A DNA stretch of 64,000 nucleotides from Omphiscola glabra (Eukaryota; Mollusca; Gastropoda; Lymnaeidae): the NCBI GenBank assembly GCA_964017045.1, contig OZ024810.1, positions 6,201,062-6,265,061 on the forward strand, read 5' to 3'. A program made the position numbers and the translations under genes. A model generated the notes under the pieces. That model had not been told where the DNA came from. It did no database searches and worked only from the letters and a program-made list of their open reading frames with translations. Shown here in pieces: positions 10,805 through 22,500 of this stretch (positions are counted from its first letter, which is position 1; the number at the start of each line of letters is the position of its first letter).

Positions 10805-13415
10805 TAGGTAGTCCAAACTGAAGAAAAAATGCTTTTTGGGGTCATTTTTTCATAATTTAAAAAAAATACTTCTGGCAGTGTTACACCAATAAAATGTATA
10901 TGTCAGTAAAGTTTAAGTCTTTATCTGTCAAAATAGGTTACTTCTGTGTCTTTAACTTGTGTCTGAAAGTGTTTTCTTTGTGTTTGAAAAGTATCAGTTT
11001 TGACAAATTTTACGGCGCTTTCGCGAGTGCCGATCTACCCCATGGTGCTTCAAACGCTCGCGGCTTCGCGCCTATTCAAGTTAGCGACATAATGCTACCA
11101 CCACGTGAATGAGCAGATCCTGGCCTTTTATTCTATGTATAGAAAGTATATATACCTCGGTTATTTTCTTTTTAAAATGCATTTTGAAAACTTTAATTGA
11201 AGAAAAATAGTTGAAAATAATGGACCTATAGTACTTTCTTCATACCGATGGAAAGTTCATTTTAATAACAAATTAGTGTTGTGAAATCAAATGCGTGGTG
11301 ACGATAGGCGCGAAGCCGTGCCGTTTAGAAAAACCCACCCGTCATTCGCCTTTCACAAAATCTCTCGGAGCGCTTGTGGCTTCTGTCTACTGGTTTTGCG
11401 CAAATGATTAATCGAGCTAGCATCTTCAATCTACCCGTAAGTATTATAATTTAAGTTTCATATACATATTAACACACGAATTCATTGTTTTGGATTGAGT
11501 TTTATTCAATTAATGAAAGATATTAGGGTATTTTGTAACGAAACTGAGTTCGTGGGTCTGCCCGTGTACACTGCGTGTACAGGCTTATTCAATTGATGTG
11601 ATTAGAGGTTGATGTATTTAATTTAGGACAGTCCATCGATACATATAATGGTTCAACCTTTCTGAAAGGATAATGTATAATTATTTGTAGTAATTTATAA
11701 AATTGGAAATAAGATAAGGCCGTAATAATAATTTTAAAATGAGCTTTCTATCCAAAAACGTGAATCGACAAATTCAAAATGGCTGCCAGAGAGCCTTGTG
11801 TACTTGGGTTATATTAGGTGGACGGACTCATATTAATATCGGGAGAAGAGGTATAAACATAATTTAAACATCGGTGAATAACAAAATAACTGTTTACAAA
11901 TTATTGCAATTATTTTGATAGTTGTGTTTTAAATAATTTACTTAGCATAAGATCTAATAAAAATCAAGGAATAATTGGTTATATTTTATTATATTGTTCT
12001 GAACTGTGCTTATTATTTTACCGGCTGACCACCATGACATGGACTCGCCCAACCCACTCCTTCTTGATCCCTTATCCTATCACTCACAAATAATCAGTTA
12101 AAATTCACTTAAGTTTAAGTTATTTGGGTATATCTGAATAAATTATATGCCACAGGCTTATTTATAATTATAATTACTGTAGTACTAGTAGTAGTAGTGA
12201 CAACAATTTCAATATAATTTCTTTCCTTTCAATGTTATATATTTAAGTTACAATGGATAACAACACAGAAAGTGGTGACTTGGCTGCTGGCACCCACAGT
12301 ACAGAACCTGCAGTGAACTGTCCATTGATTACCATTAGGAATCTAATATGTAAGTATAATTTCAATTAATTTTCAACGATTGAGGCTTATATGTTTCTAC
12401 CATTAGATATGATAGAGAATTATGTAATTCTGGTCCACATAGAAGTACTTTTTTAAAATGAAATGTGTTCTAACTTAATAATTGTTTAAAATTCCATTGC
12501 TTATTCAACAGCTGGGGAAATTTTTGATGGCCTATGTGCTTCATTTTTGACTGAAGGGAAAGAGAGAAGACCAATGCCCCCTGTCGTCCCAAGAACTTAC
12601 AGCCTACTGTTAATGCTGCACTCGATTAAACTACAGGGAAACAAGTCCAAGAAGGATGTTATCAAATGGTTCCAGAAGCTGTTTCCTGACAGTCATTACC
12701 AACCAGATATCTTTTTTTCATGGTGTAGGACATTGACTTTGCTTCTTATTATTCTATTTGTTATGAATAGACATATCTAACCTCATTTTTTTTAAATTTT
12801 GAAACAGTTATGTGGTATGAAGCGTTTTTAAATCACATTTTTATAACCTTCATTTTCTATAAAGTTGTGTCGTGGGTAATTTTGTCCTTATTTTAGTGCC
12901 TATAGGTATTTCTTGTTGCCATTAAGGCACAGTGCATGTTGTGCTGCTTTAAATTACCTTTCATTTGATGTATGATATATTTATATACGTCTGTAAAATA
13001 TTTTTTGACGAATTTTTGAAAATGTGTATTTTTACACTTTTTCTGTCTGAAAATAAAAACGACTAAAAATCATTCTTGTTATTTTTTATTTTTTAATAAC
13101 TTAAGAATTAACAGATCTGGCTGCTTGAAAAAATTTGGGCTTAAATTTTGTAAACTTTGGAGCACATACACCAATTCCTGGACTTCTCTGTTGATTATTT
13201 GAGAAAATATAGGTCCTTAAACATAGCACTTTTTCACAAGGTGAAAAAATCTATTTTTGGTCGATTTTCTGCAAATTTGAAAATCGTATAACTTTTTTGT
13301 TTATTAAGATATCTACATGAAATAAGTGGCCTATATCTTAGAATAAAAAGTTCTGTCAGGTGAAACTCACCACATATGTCTGCTATGTATAGAAAATTTT
13401 AGTTTGGACTACCTA
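10805..13415. mobile_element. 2.6-kb TIR element inserted in the duplicated Myb exon
   Basis: Ends are 15-bp inverted repeats (TAGGTAGTCCAAACT at the left, its complement at the right). The element is flanked by a 7-bp direct repeat TTTTTAG (10798-10804 and 13416-13422), as expected for target duplication. Internally it has a CpG-rich 15-bp inverted repeat (11061-11075 and 11304-11318) and a small spliced plus-strand gene. No known transposase was recognised, so the superfamily is unassigned. Confidence 0.6.
12253..12780 (+). CDS. Two-exon unknown gene inside the 2.6-kb element
   Basis: Exon a, 12253-12349, starts MDNNTESGDLAAGTH and ends at the consensus donor AATAT|GTAAGTAT in phase 1. Exon b starts at 12512 after TTATTCAACAG; its two leading bases complete a Ser codon and keep the frame (SGEIFDGLCASFLTEGKERR), running to TAA at 12780. 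The product would be about 122 residues with a basic helix (KSKKDVIKWFQKLF). The hydrophobic tail after WCR may be intron read-through from a missed donor near 12725. I do not recognise the family. It could be the element's own protein or captured cargo. Low coding potential elsewhere in the element suggests it is non-autonomous. Confidence 0.45.
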
Positions 13416-13430
13416 TTTTTAGATCAGTCT

Positions 13431-13552
13431 TTATCTGCCTAATTCTTTTTTTATAGCTTTTTTTCTCTTTTGAGAAATATTTCTCCACTTGTCTTTCAGC
13501 TGCATTGTGGAACGAAGGCTTTTCAGATCAGTCTTGATCTGAAGCCACTGAC
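13431..13552 (-). CDS. TRF: TRF exon 10 (Myb helices 2-3, telobox)
   Basis: Acceptor ATTATTACAG. Encodes GQWLQIKTDLKSLRSTMQLK followed by DKWRNISQK, giving Trp 2 and Trp 3 and the recognition helix. The reading stops at TAA (13433-13431) just after KKELGR. That stop lies in the first bases of a second copy of the same exon segment, so the 3' end is probably derived rather than ancestral. Confidence 0.85.
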
Positions 13553-16500
13553 CTGTAATAATAAGAAAGAAAGAGATGAATTCTATATATAAAACTGCAA
13601 AGTTTCAGAAAATGGACATACAAAACAATGTTGCATTAACTGCTGGTTGTGCAAATAAAGTACTGCTGGATGGTGGCAATAAACCACTGCTGGATGGAGG
13701 CCAATAGTGTTGGGAGCAGGAGAGGGGTGGGACAAGAAGAAAATCTCAAAACTATTAATTTAAAGAACACTATTTGTTAAAGTTTTCATCTTATGAGTGC
13801 ATGCTGCATCCAAGGGTATACTTAAAACCATCATCATCATCCCACAATATTTCAATTCTGAACTACTCTTCTATCTCAAAACACTTTACGAACAAGTTAT
13901 TAACTTATTCTACAGTGCAACAATAGGAAGTCTACTTAATTTCAGTATTACTTGCTGGTGTGGGAATTCATCGTCTGATATCAAACCCTGATTAAACAGA
14001 CTAATCAAGAAAGCTAGGAACATAACATAAAACAGACTTGTTTACCATCAAACTCTTAAAATTGTACAATATCATCACAAAATCATTCAATACATTATCT
14101 TAATAGTAAAAATAAACATACATTATATATAATTTATACACCTCAAAATCGTACATTGTAAGCCAAAATCATAAGAGTAAACAGGTCTGCACAAACTAAA
14201 CATCCTTCACTTAAAGAGCTATATGAAAAAAATGTTATTGTAAAACTAAAGAAATTTCAGATGATACATCCCACCCCCTTATATTACAGATACATAAGAT
14301 CGGCCCTTTGGAACGAATCCTTTCTCTTAAGGCAATGACTGAAATACTTAAAAATTTGTTTGTTCCACAATCTGTACGAATTTACTAGCAGTCACAAATA
14401 TTTACTAGAGGTCACAAAAATCTAAATTATCACTAATTAAGTCTCTTAGTATGACTAGGGAGTCGACTGATTGGCTTGTTAGTTTTTTAGGCTTAAGAAA
14501 TAATTTAATGTAGATGTCTTGTGTTTCAATTGTTTTAGTTGGACAATCTTGACTTAATTAAAATATGTATTCATTTGTGTGCTGAAAATGTGTACATACA
14601 ATGTAATCAAAAAAACATTTACATTTCTTTGGATCACTATAAGAATCTGATCTTATGATGACATAATAAATTGAGTAGGCTGTCAGTATCAAATCACTAA
14701 AGAATTGCTTCTGTTTATCACATGTACAAACTCAGGGGTGTGTGGGGAGTGGGGAAGGAGGAGGAATAAACATGACGTTTCAATAGGATTCTTTCATCTT
14801 CATGTCACCTGACAATTGTCTTAGATGTCAGTACACCATTGCGTTATACTAAATTAATAAATCTTAAATTATTTCCCTAAGCCCCTGCGAGCCTTTTGCC
14901 TCACCTTCTCCAATTTCAAATGTTTTACGGATGAACTCATTTTCTTCTTCCTCCGTCCACTTGCTTTTCAATGCTCTGTCATGAGACGGTGGCTTTCTCT
15001 GAATTCACAGGATTAAAGCAACATAAAAATAAGTACTTATTGTAATAGAAATTACCCATGGCACACACTTACTGTTGGCTTTGCAAATATATTTTTGAGA
15101 TTTGACATAAGTTGAAAATAAAGAAATTTTAATCTCTGTATTAAAAAAAATAGCAGTCTTATCTTCAGCACATCTCTATTTTCGTATTAAGTACTACTGC
15201 TCTGTGATACTCACTGATCGTCTGAAGTCAAGTAAGCTGCGTCTTGGCTGTATTGATTTCAACTGTCTCAGTTTAAATGTATCTAAACAAAAAAAAAACA
15301 AAGAATACAAACAATTAATGACATTGCTATATAAACTTAAAAGTACCATGGGTTTAAATGTATCTAAAATAAAATACACAATACAGACAAGTATCGGATG
15401 TCCTCGGCTCAACTTGGACAGCATCAAAAATAATAATTATTTTATTTTCATATTAACTTTTAAAGTAGCAAAGCGCCCATTTAAAATTTACCTTAAAGGG
15501 TGGGGGGTGGGTGTGTGTTGTCATAGCAGAAAGTACATACTTTATTACAAATTTCTACAATTATTATCATGAATCTCTGACAGTAAAAATAGCATGTAAT
15601 ATATCTCTAAATCTGTAAACATATCACACAATGTTTTTGTAGGAATTATTTTCATAATGAGTCTGTGTTTTCACAAATGAACTCACTAGATATTGCTCAA
15701 ATAGTCCTCAGTAGAAGCAGTATTACAGTAGTATTTAGTCCACCATATTTTTAATCCTTTAAATTAAAAATTTCTTTTATAACCTGGTATCACAAAAACT
15801 GATGCCTTCTATTATAGAAAATATATTGCATAGATACGGCATCCTCTATATTTATACAAATTTTTTAAAAATTCTTTTTGTCATGTCCACAATAAAATGG
15901 ATTTGTAATTTTTTAAAATATAAAACTCAGTGAGGGAAGATGCAGTTCTCACCAGAATTTCTGTCAAGTTCACTATTATCACATTCACATGTCTCATTCA
16001 TCTCATTTTTTTGTTGCTGAAGAGATTAAACAATGTCAGGTAATCGGTGAAATAAGGTTTAAAAATGTAAAGTAATCAGTGAAACAAGATTTTAAAAAGT
16101 AAGGTAATTGGTTAAGCAATCCCCTTAACATAGGGGTCTCAAACTCAAATCATCCAAGGGCCGCAGGAGGTAAAGTGTGAGTGACACTGGTCCACATCAA
16201 GTATTCTACAAAAAAGCGATTACTAATTCAATAAAGTACAACTGTTACAATCTGCTCAACCTTTGTTAAGTTAATAACAAATAAAAAACATTAAGGGTTC
16301 TTAGGAACTAGGCTTCACTTTCTTCCTCCTACTCTTTCCTGGCATCGCTGTTTCTTACACAGCTGAGCAACATTTGGCTTGACCGAGGAATGGCTTGCAG
16401 ATGCTCATTAGTAAGTTTGTTCCTGAACTTTGACTTGTTAAAGTTCATGGTGGAAAAGAGCTTTTCACACAGAGGATACACCCAAAAAGGCACTTGAAAA

Positions 16501-19500
16501 ACCTTGAAATCTCAGGGAAGGTGTAGGGCAATACTCTCATAAATTGTCCATGCTTTTCTGTTTTTCCATTCAGCTCCATGAACTTAACATTGAGTTCACA
16601 ATTTCACTGAAGATCAATCAACATCATTTGATGCACACAAAAAAAAGAAAAAAAAAAAAAAAAAAAAAAAAAGTGGGTGGGGCATCTTCCACATTGAGGT
16701 ACAAAGGGTCAGAAAAAAATTTGAAATGTGGCTCTGTGTGTTTTGAAGTCTGCAAACATATGATCAATGTTTCCTTTAGCTTTGAAATGGCATCAGTAAA
16801 CTTATTACTGAATGGTGTGCCTGAGTTCATGAGTACTTTGCATGTTGGGAAATGGTTCTAATGTCAACAAGAAAAGCCAAATCCATGAGCCATTAGGGAT
16901 CATTTAATACAGTGGTTCTCAACCTGTGGGTCGCAACACCTTGACCATCAGAAAACACATATTTATGAAGTAGCAATGAAAATAATTTTATGATTGGGGT
17001 TACCACAAGATAAGGAACTGTTTAAAGGGTCGGGCATTAGAAAGGTTGAGAAGCACTGACTTAGTACAAGAACAACAACCCCATCATTCTCCATGGCAGC
17101 TTTGAAGGCTTTGTCCAAACAGTTGGCAGGAGCAGCAATATTTATGAATTGTAGATGCAAAGGAAGATGCTATTGTAGGGAGAATGAATTTTGATTTTTT
17201 TATCGTAGAAAAGGCCTTTTTGACAAACTCTATTTTGAAAGTGACCAAACTGACGGGCTCGGAATTTCCCTCACTCAAAATAAACTAGCGGCAATTTTAG
17301 TAGGGATTCTTTGATACTGTGTCAGATTGCTACCAAGTACACAATTATGGTTGTGCATTACCCACTAACTGACTTTTCAAACTTTTCTCAAAACTGCACT
17401 TTGGCCATGTTTGTCTCATAAAATGCTATAAAATAAAACTTTTAGTCCGATTTTAAAAACGGTTTTTACCATTGTAATCAATGTCAAAATCTATACAAAT
17501 ATAATAAAAATCAGAATTAGTCAGTGAGATTCGACTGAAACCATCGCGGAGGGTCACATTATAGATATGAGAACAGGGAAAACATGCGGGCCGAATTAAC
17601 CCTACCAGGCCGCTGCACCGATTTTTGGGGTAATTTCTAAATCTGCCGCTATACCAATGTACTTAATTTTCTAGACTTTGCCTACTATGGGAAAAAATGT
17701 GTCAGAAACTAAAAATAACCAATCAATCATGGTCAAACCTCATGTCTGCCCCCACGTGTTTGAATTGACTTTGTTTTGACATAAAAAAGTTCTGAAAATT
17801 CACAATGAAATGAGCGGCCGATGAACCAAGCACTTCAACAGGAAAGCGAAGTAGGTCTAGGCTTACCACAGTCCAGCAGGTGATCGATACTTTGGTTGAG
17901 TCAGACTCTGGGAAGTCAGAATTTCATTAAGAATACGTTTCCAGTTCAAGTGACACATCGTTTAATCATGTCTGTGTTTTGTGCATGGAAAAGCACTCCA
18001 GGTACAACAAGCAAAATCCTGGAGTGTCTTACAAAGACAATCCATGCAATGCAAGAAGGTGAAGAGCAATATCTGATGCTCACTATGCAAGAAGTACCTT
18101 TTTGTGAAACAAAATTCATCCTGCTGGGTGGATTGGCACACAAAGGTGGAATATTGGCGCCAGATGAAAGGTAGACTTACTGTCTACAATGTCTCCAAGT
18201 TCCATCTTATTCTAACCACTTGTTTGCGTGTACCTTACATTTTTCTATATCATGTTCATTTTTTCTTTTTAATGCTCAGCAGCTCAGGTATAGGTTACAG
18301 TTAAGTTCAAGGCCACAGGGCTAGTAGGGTTAACACCAAAACTTGCTGTCAGGTGTATGGCCGCAAAATATCCACTTGCGGGCCCCACAGGCTGTGAGTT
18401 TGAGAGCCCCGCTCTAACACAACCTGCTAATAATGTAAATCCATTATCATTAACCCAATGGAATTAGAATAAAATGCTTTAAAAAAAAATATCTTAAGCT
18501 GGTACAAATTTGTGTTTGGTATCAAACACATCAAGAAGATATGGCTAATAAAAAGAGTTTTATTAATATTTCATTCCATCTAATACTAATTATTTTTTTT
18601 AGCTAACCTCAAGACGAACTCTGACCTCTTCCCTGATTTTCTCAGCTTTTTTCATGAGTGCTTCATCAGATAAATTTGGGTCACCGCCAAGGGATAAAAA
18701 AATATGATCCAAAACTTCCATTGGTCTTGAAATGCAAGTATTTAAAAAAAAGAGAAAGAGATGAATAGATATGACTAGTTTTTGTGAGTTTCAAGTCCAG
18801 TTAAATAATGGTTGATAGAGTGATTATTAGTTTGTTATTAAACCTCCTATCACCCAAATATATAACAAGTGGAACAAAAAGATTTTCAGTGGATGGAAAT
18901 GTAAAATATATGTAAATAAGGTCTGAACATTTTATATTCAAATGAAGCCGAGCAGTGGCGACCGATTTTAATCTGTTAATAACAAATTCTGTTATTTCAT
19001 GAATAATCTCCCTTTTGTTGTGCGCGCATCCTAGCCTGTTGACTTCATCCACAATTGGGTAGATCACAACTTTGATTTACGAAAATAGCCTGATTAGTCC
19101 AATTTTTATCTAATTTTGCATTTTTACACTGATTTACACTGATCAATGGCAACTTTGTTAAAAATGGTCTCTGTGATTTATGTAATAAATAATTCTTCCA
19201 TCAAATATGCTAAAATTAAAAACGCAGTTCCTGTATTTAAATTAAAATAGGGAAATTAATAAAAGCTGTTGAGTGTACTGTGTACATAACCTTATTTTTC
19301 ACATTAGCGGGTGGAGTCATGTGGATGTGTATTATATATATATATGCTATGTGGATATAAAGTTTGATGAGAGTGGCCAAATGATTTCTATAACTCTGCC
19401 ATCTGTGTTATAAGAGTTACCTCTACTGCTTATGAATGTATAATAGGATGAAAGAAGGATGGGTTTCCAAATTACCTTACTGCTGTTGAGCGTTTATCAA

Positions 19501-22500
19501 ATGTTTCCTGGATTTCTGAAATTTTCTTGTTTTTCTCATTTAAATGCTTCTCAAAGATCTGCAAATATTCAGTTATAGTGTAAGAACAAAGTGCAACAAG
19601 CCCATAACAGAAAGAGTTTTTTTTTTAAATGTATGTTAGCATATAGTTCTTAGATAACAAAATCAATAAGTTTCTTTTTTTTTAGAGCCCCTGAAACCAA
19701 CAATCAATCGATGCTATCTTTCCTGCTCTCTGAAAATGACAATAAGCCTGTTTGAGAATGAAAAAAAGAAGCTTTCATTGAAAACTTTTCACTCCAAAAA
19801 CACTTATCTGTTGTAAGTTATTTAAAATAAAAACATTGCTCAATTTAGCTCTGAATAAGTTTTCACTCTTGCAGCCTTACACATTTTTTTAAAATAGGTA
19901 AGACAATAGAACTTCAAAGAAAACTAACTATACAAGTACATTAGTTATAATTATTATTTTTAAATATACACCAAATTAGAAGAAAATAATTAGTAATTAA
20001 AATTTTGTTTTTAAAATGTATCACAAATAGTTTTTCACACCCAAAAATATTATTCATAATTACCCCAATTATTTCTGGTGGCTCAAATGTAAAAGCAAGC
20101 TTAGACACCAAATCCTTGACTACAGTATCTAACATTTTGGGATATCCAGATTTTCTCAAAGGTTGAGCATTCTCCTTAGTGACAATTTCAAAAAGAGCCA
20201 AAGTCTTCTGTTGGAAAAAAAAAGAGGAAAATCAAACACATATAATTATAGCCTTTCAATGTTAAAAAAACTCAAGGTCCACAGCCATCAATGTAATAAT
20301 GACCCCTTTCTGATGCTCACTGAATATACACACACACATATATATATATTAGCTAAAGCACCGGTTCTAAGCCCAGGTGGCGTGCATTTTTATTGGCACT
20401 TAATGATAAAGCCACGACTTGCTATGAAGTTTAATTATTAGGCAAAAACTTCTTTGAAGACCACATTATTGGTATAAAGTTTGTGGTTTTCCTTTTGTTG
20501 CATTGTTGGTCACTTCCTAAGACTTTTATCTTGACTTAGTTCTTGAAAATGCAACATAAAGTTGTCCATACTGTATACAGGAGATGGCAAATAAATGCCA
20601 ACTGAATTCTGTGTTTGTCTTAGGCTTTTGTTGATGGTCATAGTAAAAGCAAGTCTCAATGGAAACTTTTTCATCTTAACTTAAAGGAAAGTCAGGCTCA
20701 CGGGGTGCAAGATTAAATCTTGGAACATATACTCTGGTATCTTTAAAAATCTGGTCAGGATTTCACAGTCAATGACTTCTGACATTTGTTTCTCGGCGAT
20801 AAAATGGTGCCATTGTAAAGATTTCTTGATAAGTCAAGGTTTCGTGGCAACATTACTATTGCACCAACTTTCAAATTAAGTCTATGAGTATGAGCAGGCA
20901 TACCTACAGGTGTTAAGCTGTTCAAAAAATCTTTTGTACAGTTTGCTGCCTCCTCAGCATTTGCACTGTCTTGTTGAATAGTATCTATGTTGGTATAGCA
21001 TTTCAATTCAGATAGATTCGTCTAAAGACATTTTCATTAAGCACGAGTGACTCATGATTTTTTTGGAGTCAGGATTGCTCAGTTAGCAGTGCTATCTATC
21101 ATCTCATGATTGGATGACCTAAGGAAAGACAGCACCAACAATACTTCGCTGCAGATTGGAGGAATTTCAAAGATGCTTTCCTCTAATGCAGGCTCTTGGA
21201 ATTTTTCATTCCCAAATTGTATAAGCCTATTGGAAAAACCTTTGTGTTCTGATGGGAAGTGCTGCTATGCTTGTAAATGCAAATGGAAAGTCTAATTCAC
21301 AATACGTAGCACATAGCGCATGACTGTTTTGTAAAGGAGGGTTTTACCACAAGTTCTATCAATGAAGAATAGACTTTTGGGTAAGTTAGGCTTTTCAGAT
21401 ACGTTCCTCATTTTGAGGAAAGTCCTTCTTCCATAAGATTGCCCTTATGTCTGTCAAATAATGTTGCTGTATCCGACAGCTCTCACATGGTACAAATAAA
21501 TGCAAAAAACTGCCTATGTTATACTGACAACTATCCCATTCTGAGTCATCATCAGGTAATCTCCTTGAAATCCACGCTTTTTGGAAAGTTGCAGAGAGGA
21601 TAAGATTTCTTTTGACCATTCATAGGTCCTTGAACGTGTTGCTCCTCTTAACATTGAGATGGAGAATTTGGAGGAAACATTTTTCTATATTCATGGGCCT
21701 TAAAGAAAACATTCTGCAAATTTCAATTTCATGTTCTCTTAGACTGTGGTTTGCATTTTGAATTTGTGTCATCCCCTGAATAGTGCTAAGGAATTTCAAA
21801 TTATAAATACTTTCAGGCATTAGGGTCTTCCCGATTATGTTTAAATCAAGACAGAAATTTTGACTTAATGGCTTTTTGCTGTACAGCTTCAGTTTCCCCG
21901 GCTGGTATAAAACATATTGTATGCTTGTCTTCAAGGTGGACATTTATCATTTTCATGTGATCAGTTCGGTGGTGCATTTTATATTACCTTAGCCAGCAGC
22001 ATGTATCAGGTGCACATATCGGGTCGCCAGGTCATTTTTTTTTTTACTTGGTCCCATTTAACATCAGCTTCTTGTTCTTTGGGAACAGTAACAAATTGAA
22101 TTTCAGTAGAGACATGCCCCTTGTAAACGTATAGAACAGTAACAAATTGAATTTCAGTACAGTTATACCCCTTGTAAACGTATCTGAAGAGGTATTTAAT
22201 GCTTTGAAATGAGCTACAAATCTCTGCATTAACCCATTTGCTACTATTGCGACCGAATGCGCCATCACGCCTAGCAAAGTTCATATAACACAGGATATCA
22301 CAAGAAGCATTGTTGCCTTGCGAAGCTTTGGGAGTTTAAGGAAGTGAGAATAGAGCTGCTTCCGTTAAAAAAAACCCACCCAGATGTTTCTACCATTTAC
22401 AATTTGAAAGTTGCATGGTGTTGAAGTGGGTCTAACCTTAGTGAATTTGTGACTGTGGTTTACGTGAATTATTTTGCCATGGCGCTTCAGTTTCTTGACT

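Larger units (their letters stand above)
16131..18411 (-). mobile_element. hAT element (2.3 kb) in TRF intron 6
   Basis: TIRs TAGGGGTCTCAAACTCAAA and the complement of CGGGGCTCTCAAACTCACA. The flanking 8-mers CCTTAACA and CTCTAACA match at 6 of 8 positions. The transposase lies on the minus strand and is broken by two nested elements (16910-17058 and 17600-18329). Confidence 0.7.

Noticed and set aside
15204..15572. 122-codon plus-strand frame
   Set aside because: Overlaps TRF exon 8 in antisense and runs through its T-rich acceptor tract. Composition is that of AT-rich intron.
16544..16861. 105-codon plus-strand frame with a poly-Lys run
   Set aside because: Antisense to the hAT transposase C-terminus; the Lys run is a poly(A) tract.
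18104..18304. 66-codon plus-strand frame at the piggyBac 3' side
   Set aside because: Shadow of the 17896-18174 frame and of the element's terminal sequence; no motif.
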